DNA of 48,333 nt from an uncultured Candidatus Nitrosopumilus sp. Lineage in GTDB: Archaea > Thermoproteota > Nitrososphaeria > Nitrososphaerales > Nitrosopumilaceae. The notes under the pieces were generated by a model. It had not been told where the DNA came from, did not search any database, and was given only the letters and a program-made list of their open reading frames with translations. Below, piece after piece: positions 8,113-17,881 of this stretch; position 1 is the first letter of the stretch, and each line of letters begins with the position of its first letter. The stretch is from assembly GCA_905612295.1 (NCBI GenBank), contig CAJQRN010000042.1:1-48333 (forward strand), in the 5' to 3' direction. The translations under genes were made by a program, and so were the position numbers.

Positions 8113-8948
8113 CCGATGTTACAATTCTTTATGACTCCATACGTTGGGAAGAAAAATCTCTTTTAGAAGCAGGTAAAAAAAAGAACATCAACATACAGAT
8201 GGTAGATTGTAAAAAACTGGCATTAGATTTAGAAAAAAAGCCTGAAGACTATGGAGTAGTTATTCAAAGATGTGTAAGCTATTATAGAAATTTACATGCA
8301 ACTGCAGCTCTTGAAGGATTAGGAGTTAAGGTAATCAATTGTTTAAACACAGGAGTTTTTGCAGGAAATAAATTATTTACACATATGTTACTAAAGAAAT
8401 TTGGAGTTCCAACACCAGATGCCACAGTGGCGTTTTCTAAGGATGCAGCGTTAGAAGCATTAGAAACAAACGGATATCCAAAAGTAATAAAACCAACAGT
8501 AGGTAGTTGGGGAAGATTAATTTCAAAATTAAATGATAAAGAATCAGCTGAAGGAATAATTGAAAGTAGAGAAACAATGTATCCAATTTATCAAATTCAT
8601 TACTTGGAAGAATTTGTCAAAAGACCACCACGAGACATTAGAGCAATTATGGTAGGAGATAAAATAGTGGCTGCCATATACAGAAATTCAGAACATTGGA
8701 AAACAAACATGTCATTAGGCGGAACTGCTGAACCGTGCAAAGTAACACAAGAAATGGAAGAAATGTGTATCAAAGCAAAAAATGCAGTTCAAGGAGATAT
8801 CGTAGGTGTAGATTTAATGGAAAGTGAAGAAAAAGGCCTTGTCGTTCATGAAGTTAACAATACAACAGAGTACAAAAATACTGTAAGAGTATGTGATGTA
8901 GACATACCATCTCTAATGCTAGATTACGCACTAAAAGTAGAAAGATAA
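8109..8948 (+). CDS. lysX: ATP-grasp LysW ligase 2 (LysX family, probably alpha-aminoadipate)
   Basis: A 279-aa LysX/RimK-type ATP-grasp enzyme. Conserved parts are DVTILYDSIRWEEKSL, the ATP-binding PKVIKPTVGSWGRL, KRPPRDIRAIMVGDK, and the metal site HEVNNTTEYKN near the C-terminus. It would link alpha-aminoadipate to carrier 2. The best start is GTG 8109, which overlaps the lysW2 stop as GTGA, mirroring the overlap in the first pair. A TTG at 8100 is also open but lies inside lysW2. It differs from ligase 1 just after the glycine-rich loop (SWGRLISKLND versus SWGRGVIPIKD), consistent with different carriers or substrates. Confidence 0.9.
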   Translation: MTDVTILYDSIRWEEKSLLEAGKKKNINIQMVDCKKLALDLEKKPEDYGVVIQRCVSYYRNLHATAALEGLGVKVINCLNTGVFAGNKLFTHMLLKKFGVPTPDATVAFSKDAALEALETNGYPKVIKPTVGSWGRLISKLNDKESAEGIIESRETMYPIYQIHYLEEFVKRPPRDIRAIMVGDKIVAAIYRNSEHWKTNMSLGGTAEPCKVTQEMEEMCIKAKNAVQGDIVGVDLMESEEKGLVVHEVNNTTEYKNTVRVCDVDIPSLMLDYALKVER

Positions 8949-8950
8949 AA

Positions 8951-10078
8951 TTGGACAATCATTTCACAGTAACCCCAAAGTTTGCAACAAAGATGTTAGA
9001 AAAAGCACTTCGACTGTACACACCGTCACTTAGTGAAAAACCAATGGCAGAATTTTTAGCAGATAAGTGTGATGATTTAGGATTTGAAGATATACAAATT
9101 GACGAAGTAGGAAACGTTATTGCAAAAAAAGGAACAGGAGAACCACGAATAATGTTATGTGGTCATATGGATGTAGTACCAGGAAAAGTAAAAGTTAGAA
9201 CAGAAGGTGATTCATTGTATGGTCGTGGGGCATCAGATGCAAAAGCACCATTAATGGCAATGTTGTTTGCTGCAGCATCAATTGAAAAAAATCAAGGAAC
9301 GGTAATTTTTGTAGGTGCGGTGGATGAAGAAGGGAATGCAATAGGAATTAAAAATATTGTAAAAAAAGAAATGAAAATTGATTATGCAGTGTTTGGAGAA
9401 CCAAGTGGAATTAAGCAAGTAACAATTGCATACAAAGGCAGATTAGCAATTAATCTAAAAATCAGTGTTCCAGATAGTTCACATGCAAGTGCACCGTGGC
9501 TTTCAAAAAATGCAATTGAAGAATCAATAATATTTGTAAAAGAATTAAAAGAAAAATTGGAAGCAAATCAAGATGGAAAAACTAAATCAATGTTGTTAAC
9601 TGCAACCATTACTGAAATCAAGGGCGGGACAAGTCACAACATAACACCAAAAGAGTGTGAAACTCTTTTTGACATAAGAATTCCAGTAGACATGAATTGT
9701 AAAACAATTGAACAGAAAATTGCAACTTTAGTTAAAGAAATAGCTCAAAATAGGGAAGTTGAAGCATTTTATTCAATTTTAGATGAAACGGAACCATTTG
9801 AAGCACCACATAATTCAGCATTAGTTAGAGCATTTACACTAGGAATAATACAAGTAGTAAAATCCAGACCAACTTTAGTTAGAAAAACAGGTACAGGGGA
9901 CATGAATGTTTTAGGCAGTCAATGGAAAATTCCAGTTGTAACGTATGGTCCAGGGGATCCACATGAAGCTCATACAATAGATGAAAAGGTTTCAATTGAG
10001 GAATATCTAAAAGGTATAGAAATTCTCAAAGCAACTTTACAGCATTTAAAAAGACTTCATGATAAAAAATTACAATAA
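8951..10078 (+). CDS. lysK: LysW-lysine/ornithine hydrolase (LysK, M20 family)
   Basis: A 375-aa zinc carboxypeptidase-like hydrolase that releases lysine or ornithine from the carrier. Metal and catalytic motifs of the M20 family are visible: MLCGHMDVVPG (metal His, catalytic Asp), YGRGASDAKAP (bridging Asp), VGAVDEEGNAIG (catalytic Glu pair) and, near the C-terminus, YGPGDPHEAHTIDE (metal His). Being the only deacylase-type gene here, it must release both product types if both carriers are used. The start is TTG 8951, three bases after the lysX2 stop; the first in-frame ATG is 14 codons further in. Confidence 0.9.
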   Translation: MDNHFTVTPKFATKMLEKALRLYTPSLSEKPMAEFLADKCDDLGFEDIQIDEVGNVIAKKGTGEPRIMLCGHMDVVPGKVKVRTEGDSLYGRGASDAKAPLMAMLFAAASIEKNQGTVIFVGAVDEEGNAIGIKNIVKKEMKIDYAVFGEPSGIKQVTIAYKGRLAINLKISVPDSSHASAPWLSKNAIEESIIFVKELKEKLEANQDGKTKSMLLTATITEIKGGTSHNITPKECETLFDIRIPVDMNCKTIEQKIATLVKEIAQNREVEAFYSILDETEPFEAPHNSALVRAFTLGIIQVVKSRPTLVRKTGTGDMNVLGSQWKIPVVTYGPGDPHEAHTIDEKVSIEEYLKGIEILKATLQHLKRLHDKKLQ

Positions 10079-11115
10079 TGTTATCGTTTGTAGGTCTAGG
10101 AATTTCAGGATTTGAATCTATTCCAGTTGAAGGGTTAGAAATAATATCAAATGCAGACATTGTATATCTTGAACAATTTACCAGTCCCATTGGAAAATCA
10201 GATGTAGACAAAATTCAAAACGCAATAAAAGGAGAATTCATACCTGCAAAAAGATGGTTAGTGGAAGACGGCAAGGAAATTTTAGAAAAGTCAATAGAAA
10301 AAAATGTAGTCTTACTAGCATACGGTGATCCATATATTGCAACAACGCACATTGAATTACGAGCAAGGGCAATTGAATTAAACATAGAAACACGCTCCAT
10401 ACATGCATCATCATCACTTACATCGATGATAGGAGAGTGTGGCTTACATTTTTACAAAGTTGGAAAAATTGCAACCATAATGAGTGAAATGAAATCACTC
10501 ACATATCCATACTATGTAATTTATAAAAATATCATAGAAGATAACCACACCGTATTATTATTAGAATACAATCAAAACAAAGATTTTTTCTTAGATCCTA
10601 AAGATGCACTAAAGGGGTTACTAGAAACAGAAGAAGGCCAAGGAAGAAAAGTTCTTACAGAATCAAGTTATGCCATAGTTGCTTCAAGAATTGGCTTTAA
10701 AGATCAGGCAATAGTTTCAGGTAAAATATCCAGTCTAGCAAAAATAGATTTTGGAAAACCGCCCCACACAGTAATTATTCCAGGAAGATTGCATTTTACA
10801 GAATCAGATGCGCTCAAATTATTTGGCCAGTGTATAGATGAACCATTTGATAATTCTGAAAAAACAGAAAAAATTTCAAAACAAATGATGAAAAAATATG
10901 TTCCAATGGTACGAGAGGCTCTCGAAGAAGTCATACCACATTATAAAAATCAAAAAGAATTCAAAGTGATTTTAGAGAATGCAGAATTATACATTGAGCA
11001 GGCAGAGATATTTCTCGACGAAGGTCGAGATGAAAATGCAATTTTGAGCATAGGGTATGCAGATGGACTCGTTGATGCATTAAGATTGGCAAAAGGCCTT
11101 GAATTTAAAATGTAA
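10078..11115 (+). CDS. dphB: diphthine synthase with C-terminal DUF357 domain
   Basis: 345 aa. Residues 1 to about 260 are a tetrapyrrole-methylase-fold DphB: LSFVGLGISGFESIPVEGL, VYLEQFTSP, VVLLAYGDPYIATTH, IHASSSLTSMIGECGLHFYKVG, and KPPHTVIIPGRLHFTE. It methylates the modified His of aEF2 in diphthamide synthesis. The remaining 80 or so residues (YIEQAEIFLDEGRDENAILSI and YADGLVDALRLAKGLEF) look like the helical DUF357 domain, which is often a separate gene. A normal archaeal DphB is about 260 aa, so this is a fusion. Its ATG shares a base with the lysK stop (TAATG), and an FAD synthase follows. Confidence 0.88.
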   Translation: MLSFVGLGISGFESIPVEGLEIISNADIVYLEQFTSPIGKSDVDKIQNAIKGEFIPAKRWLVEDGKEILEKSIEKNVVLLAYGDPYIATTHIELRARAIELNIETRSIHASSSLTSMIGECGLHFYKVGKIATIMSEMKSLTYPYYVIYKNIIEDNHTVLLLEYNQNKDFFLDPKDALKGLLETEEGQGRKVLTESSYAIVASRIGFKDQAIVSGKISSLAKIDFGKPPHTVIIPGRLHFTESDALKLFGQCIDEPFDNSEKTEKISKQMMKKYVPMVREALEEVIPHYKNQKEFKVILENAELYIEQAEIFLDEGRDENAILSIGYADGLVDALRLAKGLEFKM

Positions 11116-11159
11116 AATTATCAATAAATTAAAGAATAGGTCAAAATGTACAAAGAATA

Positions 11160-11777
11160 TTGGAATTAATTGAAAAAACAATTCTCTCGACAATGTATGT
11201 ATGTCAAATTAATGAAAAAAACCCTACAGACATAATTAAGAAAAAATGTATGTTGCCAGATAGTCAATTTAATGATAAAATTAAAGAATTAATTGAAAAA
11301 AAATTAGTGAATGAAGATAGAATTACACTTACAGAAATAGGAAGAGATTCATTACGCATAGTATTAGCAGGAGGGGTTTTTGATATTATTCATCCAGGGC
11401 ATATTCATACATTAAATGCTGCAAAATTACTAGGGGATGTTTTAGTGGTGGTTGTAGCAACTGACAATACTGCAGTTAAAATGAAAAAAAGAACTCCAAT
11501 ACACAGTCAAGAGCAAAGACAGGAATTAGTGAATTCCTTAGAAGTGGTGGATCTTTGTTTGATTGGGCAAGAAAATGATATTTTTAAAACAGTAAATCAT
11601 GTTAAACCACAAATTATTGCATTAGGATATGATCAAATTCATCAAGAGAGATACATCACAGAAGGGTGTAAAAAAATTAAATTAAATGCAAAGGTTGCTA
11701 GATTACAATCCCCAATGCCAGAAAGTTCTAGTTCTAAAATTGAAAAAGAATACGGGGAATCAATCCATGGAATCTAA
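11160..11777 (+). CDS. ribL: FAD synthase (RibL) with N-terminal winged-helix-like domain
   Basis: 205 aa. Residues from about 68 on form a cytidylyltransferase-fold enzyme: LAGGVFDIIHPGHIHTLNAA (HxGH motif), VVATDNTAVKMKKRTP, SQEQRQELVNSL, and a C-terminal SSSKIEKEY resembling the ISTSxI-type motif. RibL makes FAD from FMN and a nucleotide triphosphate. The first 65 residues (two helices, then KIKELIEKKLVNEDRITLTE) look like a winged helix not found in the usual 150-aa enzyme. Start TTG 11160 was taken because no upstream ATG is in frame. It converges on and overlaps by four bases the riboflavin kinase gene. Confidence 0.85.
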   Translation: MELIEKTILSTMYVCQINEKNPTDIIKKKCMLPDSQFNDKIKELIEKKLVNEDRITLTEIGRDSLRIVLAGGVFDIIHPGHIHTLNAAKLLGDVLVVVVATDNTAVKMKKRTPIHSQEQRQELVNSLEVVDLCLIGQENDIFKTVNHVKPQIIALGYDQIHQERYITEGCKKIKLNAKVARLQSPMPESSSSKIEKEYGESIHGI

Positions 11778-12457
11778 GAATTAATTTCAATTTTAATTGA
11801 AACTTTGGAACCATCTTTGAATTTACTATTTTTACGTAAACAAACTTTTGAGATTAATTCAATTACAGAATCATCATGATGAGTACGCTCAAGTATGATC
11901 AACTGACAATTAATCGTATTATTTAATTTGGCTGAAAAACATTTTACCCAACCATATGTTCTCTTACCATCACAAAAGCTTTTAATTTTAATTCCATCTA
12001 AAGTTTCAAATTGTTTAATGGATTCTTGATGAATTTTTTGATCTAATCTAACATTAAAAGTTCCAGGAAACGGAACGTAACCAATTTTAGATTTGAATTG
12101 TTTACTATAACCTTTCAATCCCATATAGTATGCACCTTCACCCATTCCCGAAATCAAAGTACCTTCAAGATCAACATGGGAGGGTGAAGAATCTAGGCTT
12201 TTTTGTAAAGTAGAAGATAGTTTTACTATCTCAGAAAAACCCTTACTGGTAATTTTTACTGAAATTTTTCGTCCACTAATTATTCGTGTAATGAATTTAT
12301 TTTGTTCTAGTTCGAGTAAATGTTTAGATGCTGCTTGTTGTGATTTATGAATACTTTTTCCCAAAGAAGAACTTGTAAGGGTAACATAGTTGTATTTTGC
12401 TCCTTTAGATAACAGATAAGAGAGAGTTAAGAGGTGCTGAATTTTTAGTTCAGTCAT
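11774..12457 (-). CDS. CTP-dependent riboflavin kinase with HTH domain (RbkR-type)
   Basis: 227 aa. The N-terminal 85 residues are a winged-helix domain (SLGKSIHKSQQAASKHLLELEQ). The rest is the archaeal riboflavin kinase fold, with EGTLISGMGEGAYYMGLKGY, FPGTFNVRLDQ and the later CQLIILERTHHDDSVIELI segment. Such fusions are known as RbkR, acting both as riboflavin kinase and as repressor of riboflavin genes. It makes FMN, the substrate of the converging FAD synthase. Eight bases separate it from dnaG upstream on the same strand, so the two are probably co-transcribed. Confidence 0.88.
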   Translation of the reverse strand: MTELKIQHLLTLSYLLSKGAKYNYVTLTSSSLGKSIHKSQQAASKHLLELEQNKFITRIISGRKISVKITSKGFSEIVKLSSTLQKSLDSSPSHVDLEGTLISGMGEGAYYMGLKGYSKQFKSKIGYVPFPGTFNVRLDQKIHQESIKQFETLDGIKIKSFCDGKRTYGWVKCFSAKLNNTINCQLIILERTHHDDSVIELISKVCLRKNSKFKDGSKVSIKIEINS

Positions 12458-12465
12458 CTAAATTC

Positions 12466-13611
12466 CTAAGAAACGCCTAAGTCAGCGAATGTTTTTAGGG
12501 TCATGCCAGTATCAGAACTAGGCAATTTTGCAACTCTGTGTCCAACTACACATTCAATTCCAGCATTTTTTGCACCTTCTAAAAGTCTCTTTGTAATGAT
12601 ACCATCCAATAAAAGATATTTGATGCCAGATTGTGAGGATAGTTTACTAACAACTTCGCTTATTGGAACTTTGAAAATTTGATTTTGATCACTATCCAAG
12701 GCAACAGCTTCAAGAGTTTCATTTAGAGTTGGAAAAACTTTGGCTGCTACTTCTGAAATAGATTTATCATCTGCACTTGCAAGTTTTGGTGCAGGTTTAC
12801 CATTTTTAATTTCATCAGCAATAGGTCTTAAAATTTCATCAAGTCTTTGAGGAGTTAACTCTTCTACTTCAACACCTTCATCTGCTTGTAATTCATAATC
12901 AAGTGTAACAACAGATTTGAGTTCCTTAAGAATAAATCCACCAGCTCTATCTCCATCAATAAAAGCAACAACAGTGTCTTTTTCAGCACATAATTCTTTA
13001 ATAGATTCATCAATTTTTGCACCTTCAATTGCAAGAACATTGTCATATCCAGCTCGTAAAAGATTAATTACATCAGCTCGGCCTTCAACAAGAATTATCC
13101 ATTTTGAAGTAAATGCTCCAGAACTACAAGTTAATTTTGATGGACCATATGTAGAAAGTTTACCAGAGTCACCTTGATGTACATCATTTAACATATTTTC
13201 ACCTTCACTAACGGTTTTTGTTGCCCACTTTTGCTTAATTTCTTTTGCACGTTTTACAATATCAAACTTCTTTGCAGCTCTTACATCATCAATAGTATCT
13301 AAATTAAATTTACAATCAAATGGTCCAACTTTATCTATACTTTCAATACCTGCAGCAATTAATGCACATGTATCAATATCAGTACTCATAGGAATCAACG
13401 CAGTACCAGATGTAGTATTAGAAGTAGGTTTAGTAACAACTTCAATACGACCTACTTTTGAAACTCGTTGTAATTCATTCAGATTCATTTCAGGTCCTAA
13501 GAGTCCTTCTGTTTGTCCAAATATGGCACCGATTATATCGGCTCGTTCAACGAGTCCATCTACTTCGTATGAAAGTTTTACGTGGTACTTGACAATACCT
13601 GTTTGAGGCAT
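12466..13611 (-). CDS. dnaG: archaeal DnaG-like primase/exosome subunit
   Basis: 381 aa. The N-terminus (TGIVKYHVKLSYEVDGLVERADIIGAIFGQTEGLLG) is the archaeal DnaG signature. The central TOPRIM domain has KWIILVEGRADVINLLRAG (Glu) and VVAFIDGDRAGG (DxD). The C-terminal 100 residues are typical of the archaeal form, which associates with the RNA exosome and has primase activity in some species. ATG 13611 is preceded by GGAGATC-like bases and an A/T-rich box at about 13640-13648. Downstream is the riboflavin kinase/regulator. Confidence 0.95.
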   Translation of the reverse strand: MPQTGIVKYHVKLSYEVDGLVERADIIGAIFGQTEGLLGPEMNLNELQRVSKVGRIEVVTKPTSNTTSGTALIPMSTDIDTCALIAAGIESIDKVGPFDCKFNLDTIDDVRAAKKFDIVKRAKEIKQKWATKTVSEGENMLNDVHQGDSGKLSTYGPSKLTCSSGAFTSKWIILVEGRADVINLLRAGYDNVLAIEGAKIDESIKELCAEKDTVVAFIDGDRAGGFILKELKSVVTLDYELQADEGVEVEELTPQRLDEILRPIADEIKNGKPAPKLASADDKSISEVAAKVFPTLNETLEAVALDSDQNQIFKVPISEVVSKLSSQSGIKYLLLDGIITKRLLEGAKNAGIECVVGHRVAKLPSSDTGMTLKTFADLGVS

Positions 13612-13742
13612 AAATTATTGATCTCCTTTATCATTATAAATGAAATTCCAATTTACGATATATGAGGGTATCGCAAAATAATAACTAAATTTTCAACATA
13701 GCAAATGCTAAGGAAAATAAAAATAAAAATAAAAATACGGAT

Positions 13743-14093
13743 TTATTCAGTACTAAATGAGTGACCACATGAACAGGATTTTGTAACATTTGGATTGTTA
13801 ATTTTAAATCCAGATCCCATTAGGCTCTCAATATAGTCAACGTTTGCACCTTGTAAATGATCAACACTGTAGCTATCAACTAAGAGTTTTACTCCATTTT
13901 CTGTAAGAACTAAATCATCTTCTTCTGGTGCTTTTTCAAAGCCCATTCCATAAGATAGTCCAGAACAACCTCCACCTTGAACATATACTCGTAAGTATTC
14001 AGGGGATTCGGCTTCTTCTTTCATGAATTCATGAATTTTCTCAGCTGCTTTTGCAGTAACTGTAACCATTTTTTGTGTTTGTTCAGTTGCCAT
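13743..14093 (-). CDS. A-type Fe-S cluster carrier (IscA/ErpA family)
   Basis: 116 aa with the three conserved cysteines of the A-type scaffold/carrier family: GGGCSGLSYGMGF and, at the C-terminus, SCSCGHSF. It delivers Fe-S clusters to apoproteins. The start was set at ATG 14093 (MATEQTQKMV); a TTG three codons upstream is open but unlikely. It stands alone, between dnaG and the crotonase-family gene, with A-rich simple sequence at 13715-13735 after its stop. Confidence is high for family, lower for a particular client. Confidence 0.9.
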   Translation of the reverse strand: MATEQTQKMVTVTAKAAEKIHEFMKEEAESPEYLRVYVQGGGCSGLSYGMGFEKAPEEDDLVLTENGVKLLVDSYSVDHLQGANVDYIESLMGSGFKINNPNVTKSCSCGHSFSTE

Positions 14094-14199
14094 TATGATC
14101 AAAAATCAATTTTAAAATATAATAAGCTTTTCCTCTTTAACATACTAGTAATTTACTAGGTTTAAAAAATAATAAAAATAAAAAAGAGTCAGAAATAGC

Positions 14200-14997
<798 letters not shown>

Positions 14998-17118
14998 CTA
15001 TTTACCGCGAGTTTTGCCCCATTGAGCTAATGCAGATGCAGCTGCAACCCAAGTTCTAAGGTCTTGATAAACTGGAACATTATGTTGTTCAATTAATTTT
15101 ATCATTTTTTCAGTATACGGACCACCGTTACCTCCAGCAATAATTGGTTTCTTCTGTTTCTTTGAAAGAGTAGCTAAATAATCAACAATTGTTTCCTGAA
15201 GAGGATCATCTTGGAATACAAACCATGGCATAGCAATATCAATATTATTTTCATCTAAAAATTGTTCAAGAACAAAATTATAATCATCAGCAGTTGCACC
15301 GCCACCTACATCTGCAGGATTACCGTTATGAATTGGAACAGCAGGTGGGAAATGATCCTTTATGTTTTTACGAATTTTTGGCGTAAGGTTTCCAATTGTA
15401 AGACCTAGTCTTTCTAATTGATCAATTCCACCAATCATTGGACCAGCACCATTACTAGTCATAGCAACACGATTGCCTTTTGCTGCAGGTTGCCAAGCTA
15501 GTGCCTTTAAGACTCCAACTAATTCCTGATAACTATCAACTGAAATAATTCCTGCTTGTTTGAATGCACCCATAATCATTGCATTTGAACCACCAAGAGA
15601 ACCAGTATGAGATGCAGCTTGTTTTGCACCAGCACTAGTTCTTCCACTCTTCCAAATAACAATAGGTTTCTGATGAACTTTCATTACACGTTTAGCTGTA
15701 TTGATGAACTTTCTACCATCTCCAAATCCTTCAACGTATAATCCAATTACTTTAGTTTGAGGATCATTTGCAGCATACCAAATCATATCAGCTTCATCAA
15801 CATCAGAACGATTACCAAAACTGATCATTTTTGATAAACCAAACAAATCAGCACTTTCCAACATGCTAATTCCCATAGTTCCACTTTGTGAGAAGAATGC
15901 AACATGTCCCAATTTTGAACGTACCATTCTTTCTTGTCCTTGGAATGCACAATCAAGCCTATTTGCGGCATTAAACATTCCAATGCAATTAGGACCAATT
16001 ACACGAATTTTATGTTTTAAAGATAATTCTTTTACTTCAGCTTCCATTATAGCTCTATCACCACCAAGTTCTTTTCCGCCACCAGAAACAATTACAACAT
16101 TATGGATTCCTTTCTTTGCACAAGTTTTCATAATTTCTCCACATGCAGAAAGATCAACACAAATAACAACAAGATCAATTTTTTCAGTAATTGCATCCAA
16201 GGAAGGATAACACTTGAGTCCAAGAATAGAGGTTTGTTTAGGATTAATTGGGTATACTTTACCTTTGTAATCCTGTTTTCCAAGTGCATCTAATACAGAA
16301 TTCCCAATTTTTCCAGGTGTTGCAGATGCACCAACTAATGCAACAGATTTTGGAGTAAAGAAGGACTCCATGGATGTTGTATTTGGTTTTGCTTTTGAGA
16401 TTGAATTCTTTTTTAATTCATTATTAAGAATAATTTTTGCATCTACTACAAAGTAAGATTTTGGATATACAATTACAGGATTAAAATCAATACTGTTAAC
16501 ATAATCTGCATTATCGACACCCATTTTTCCAATTTGTACAAGTGCCTTTGAAATCATGTTTAGATCAATTGGAGCACTACCACGAAATCCTTTTAGAAGT
16601 TTTGAACCCTTTAGTTCATTCAACATAGATTTTGCATCAGATGTTGTAATTGGAAGCATTCTAAATGCAACATCTTTGAAAACTTCAGTCATAATTCCAC
16701 CCAATCCAACCATAATCATTGGACCAAATTGAGGATCATTTTGAATACCTACAATTAATTCAACACCATCTTTTGGAACCATTTTCTCCAAAAGAATTCC
16801 TTTGACATTAACGCCTTTCTTTTTAGAAAGACGATTAAACATATCATCAAATGTTTTTTTAACATCAGCAATATCGTTAATTCCAACTTTAACTCCACCA
16901 ACATCAGTTTTGTGTAAAATTTGTGGAGACACTACTTTCATTACAAGTGGAAAACCAATTTTTTTTGCTTGTTTTACAGCCTCAGATGCAGATGTTGCTA
17001 GGGCATAAGGTGGAACTTTAATTCCATAAGTTTTGAGAATAGATTTAGATAATTCTTCAGTAATGACTTTGTGATCGGTTTTGATTGTTTCTTCAAAAAG
17101 TTTATTCACATCAGTCAT
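14998..17118 (-). CDS. ADP-forming acyl-CoA synthetase, probably 3-hydroxypropionyl-CoA synthetase
   Basis: A 706-aa fused NDP-forming acyl-CoA synthetase. An N-terminal ATP-grasp part ([40 protein letters not shown]) is followed by a CoA-binding part ([20 protein letters not shown]) and a ligase part containing the phospho-histidine segment [10 protein letters not shown]. Using ADP-forming chemistry saves energy in the thaumarchaeal 3HP/4HB cycle. Adjacency to the crotonase gene favours 3-hydroxypropionate over 4-hydroxybutyrate as substrate. ATG 17118 ([10 protein letters not shown]) was chosen over TTG 17145 because the TATA-like box at 17146-17154 is about 32 nt from it. Confidence 0.88.
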   Translation of the reverse strand: MTDVNKLFEETIKTDHKVITEELSKSILKTYGIKVPPYALATSASEAVKQAKKIGFPLVMKVVSPQILHKTDVGGVKVGINDIADVKKTFDDMFNRLSKKKGVNVKGILLEKMVPKDGVELIVGIQNDPQFGPMIMVGLGGIMTEVFKDVAFRMLPITTSDAKSMLNELKGSKLLKGFRGSAPIDLNMISKALVQIGKMGVDNADYVNSIDFNPVIVYPKSYFVVDAKIILNNELKKNSISKAKPNTTSMESFFTPKSVALVGASATPGKIGNSVLDALGKQDYKGKVYPINPKQTSILGLKCYPSLDAITEKIDLVVICVDLSACGEIMKTCAKKGIHNVVIVSGGGKELGGDRAIMEAEVKELSLKHKIRVIGPNCIGMFNAANRLDCAFQGQERMVRSKLGHVAFFSQSGTMGISMLESADLFGLSKMISFGNRSDVDEADMIWYAANDPQTKVIGLYVEGFGDGRKFINTAKRVMKVHQKPIVIWKSGRTSAGAKQAASHTGSLGGSNAMIMGAFKQAGIISVDSYQELVGVLKALAWQPAAKGNRVAMTSNGAGPMIGGIDQLERLGLTIGNLTPKIRKNIKDHFPPAVPIHNGNPADVGGGATADDYNFVLEQFLDENNIDIAMPWFVFQDDPLQETIVDYLATLSKKQKKPIIAGGNGGPYTEKMIKLIEQHNVPVYQDLRTWVAAASALAQWGKTRGK

Positions 17119-17145
17119 TGTTCGATCGATGAAATCAAAACTCAA

Positions 17146-17154
17146 TATATTAAA
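17146..17154 (-). promoter_or_regulatory. TATA-like box for acyl-CoA synthetase
   Basis: On the minus strand the sequence reads TTTAATATA, centred about 32 nt before ATG 17118. It overlaps the alternative TTG start at 17145, which therefore probably lies upstream of the transcription start. Confidence 0.5.
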
Positions 17155-17160
17155 CTTTGG

Positions 17161-17844
17161 TCAAAGCCCAAATTCAGATTTAAAATTATTGTAAAAAATT
17201 TCCATGTTTGATTTAACAATAGAAATATTTTGATTGATATCTGATCGAATTTTTAGAGGATCAATATAAGGAATTTCTCGTAATTTTTCTTCGGTGTTAT
17301 CAAGCCAAAGATGTACCATTTGTTCATTCACTTCAAGGTGAAATTGAAGGCCAATTGCAGATTTGTATTGAAATGCTTGATTTGAATAATTTTCAGATAA
17401 TGCTAATCTAGTAGCACCAACAGGTAAATCAAAAGTATCACCATGCCAATGAAATACAGTAAAGGGATTTTTGAACCCATGAAATAGTTTAGAATTATTT
17501 GGAATCATAAGATCATGATAAAATCCAATTTCTTTTTTGGGCCCCTTGTAGACTTTAGCACCAAAAGTTTTTGCAATTAGTTGTGACCCTAAACAAATTC
17601 CTAAAACAGGGATATCATTCTGAACATAGTTTTTGATTAGTTTTTGTTCTTGTCGGAGATAAAGTAAATCATCATTAGCACTTTGAGGGGCACCTAAAAT
17701 TACTACAAGTGAAAATCTTTTCTCAGGAATTTTCTCATGTTTTGCATTAACTGAAGTAATATCAAATCCATCATTAGTCAATAATTTACCCAGATATCCT
17801 GAACCTTCAGATGTAGTATTTTGTATTAGTAGGACATTAGACAT
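17161..17844 (-). CDS. class-I glutamine amidotransferase-like protein
   Basis: A 227-aa stand-alone GATase1 domain resembling the amidotransferase part of GMP synthase. The nucleophile elbow is VLGICLGSQLIAK (Cys about residue 83), and the catalytic His is in GLQFHLEVNEQM, with the conserved Glu two residues on. FHWHGDTFDLP is typical of the GuaA-like subgroup. No synthase partner is adjacent; glutamate dehydrogenase is upstream on the same strand, but a functional link is only suggestive. The exact acceptor of the ammonia or the hydrolysed gamma-glutamyl substrate is unknown. Confidence 0.8.
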   Translation of the reverse strand: MSNVLLIQNTTSEGSGYLGKLLTNDGFDITSVNAKHEKIPEKRFSLVVILGAPQSANDDLLYLRQEQKLIKNYVQNDIPVLGICLGSQLIAKTFGAKVYKGPKKEIGFYHDLMIPNNSKLFHGFKNPFTVFHWHGDTFDLPVGATRLALSENYSNQAFQYKSAIGLQFHLEVNEQMVHLWLDNTEEKLREIPYIDPLKIRSDINQNISIVKSNMEIFYNNFKSEFGL

Positions 17845-17881
17845 AATGGGAATTAAATGTCAATTATAGAGATGAATTGAA

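Noticed and set aside
12864-13177. ORFs inside dnaG on both strands
   Set aside because: They arise from the AT-rich codon use of dnaG; the TOPRIM-containing frame is clearly the real one.
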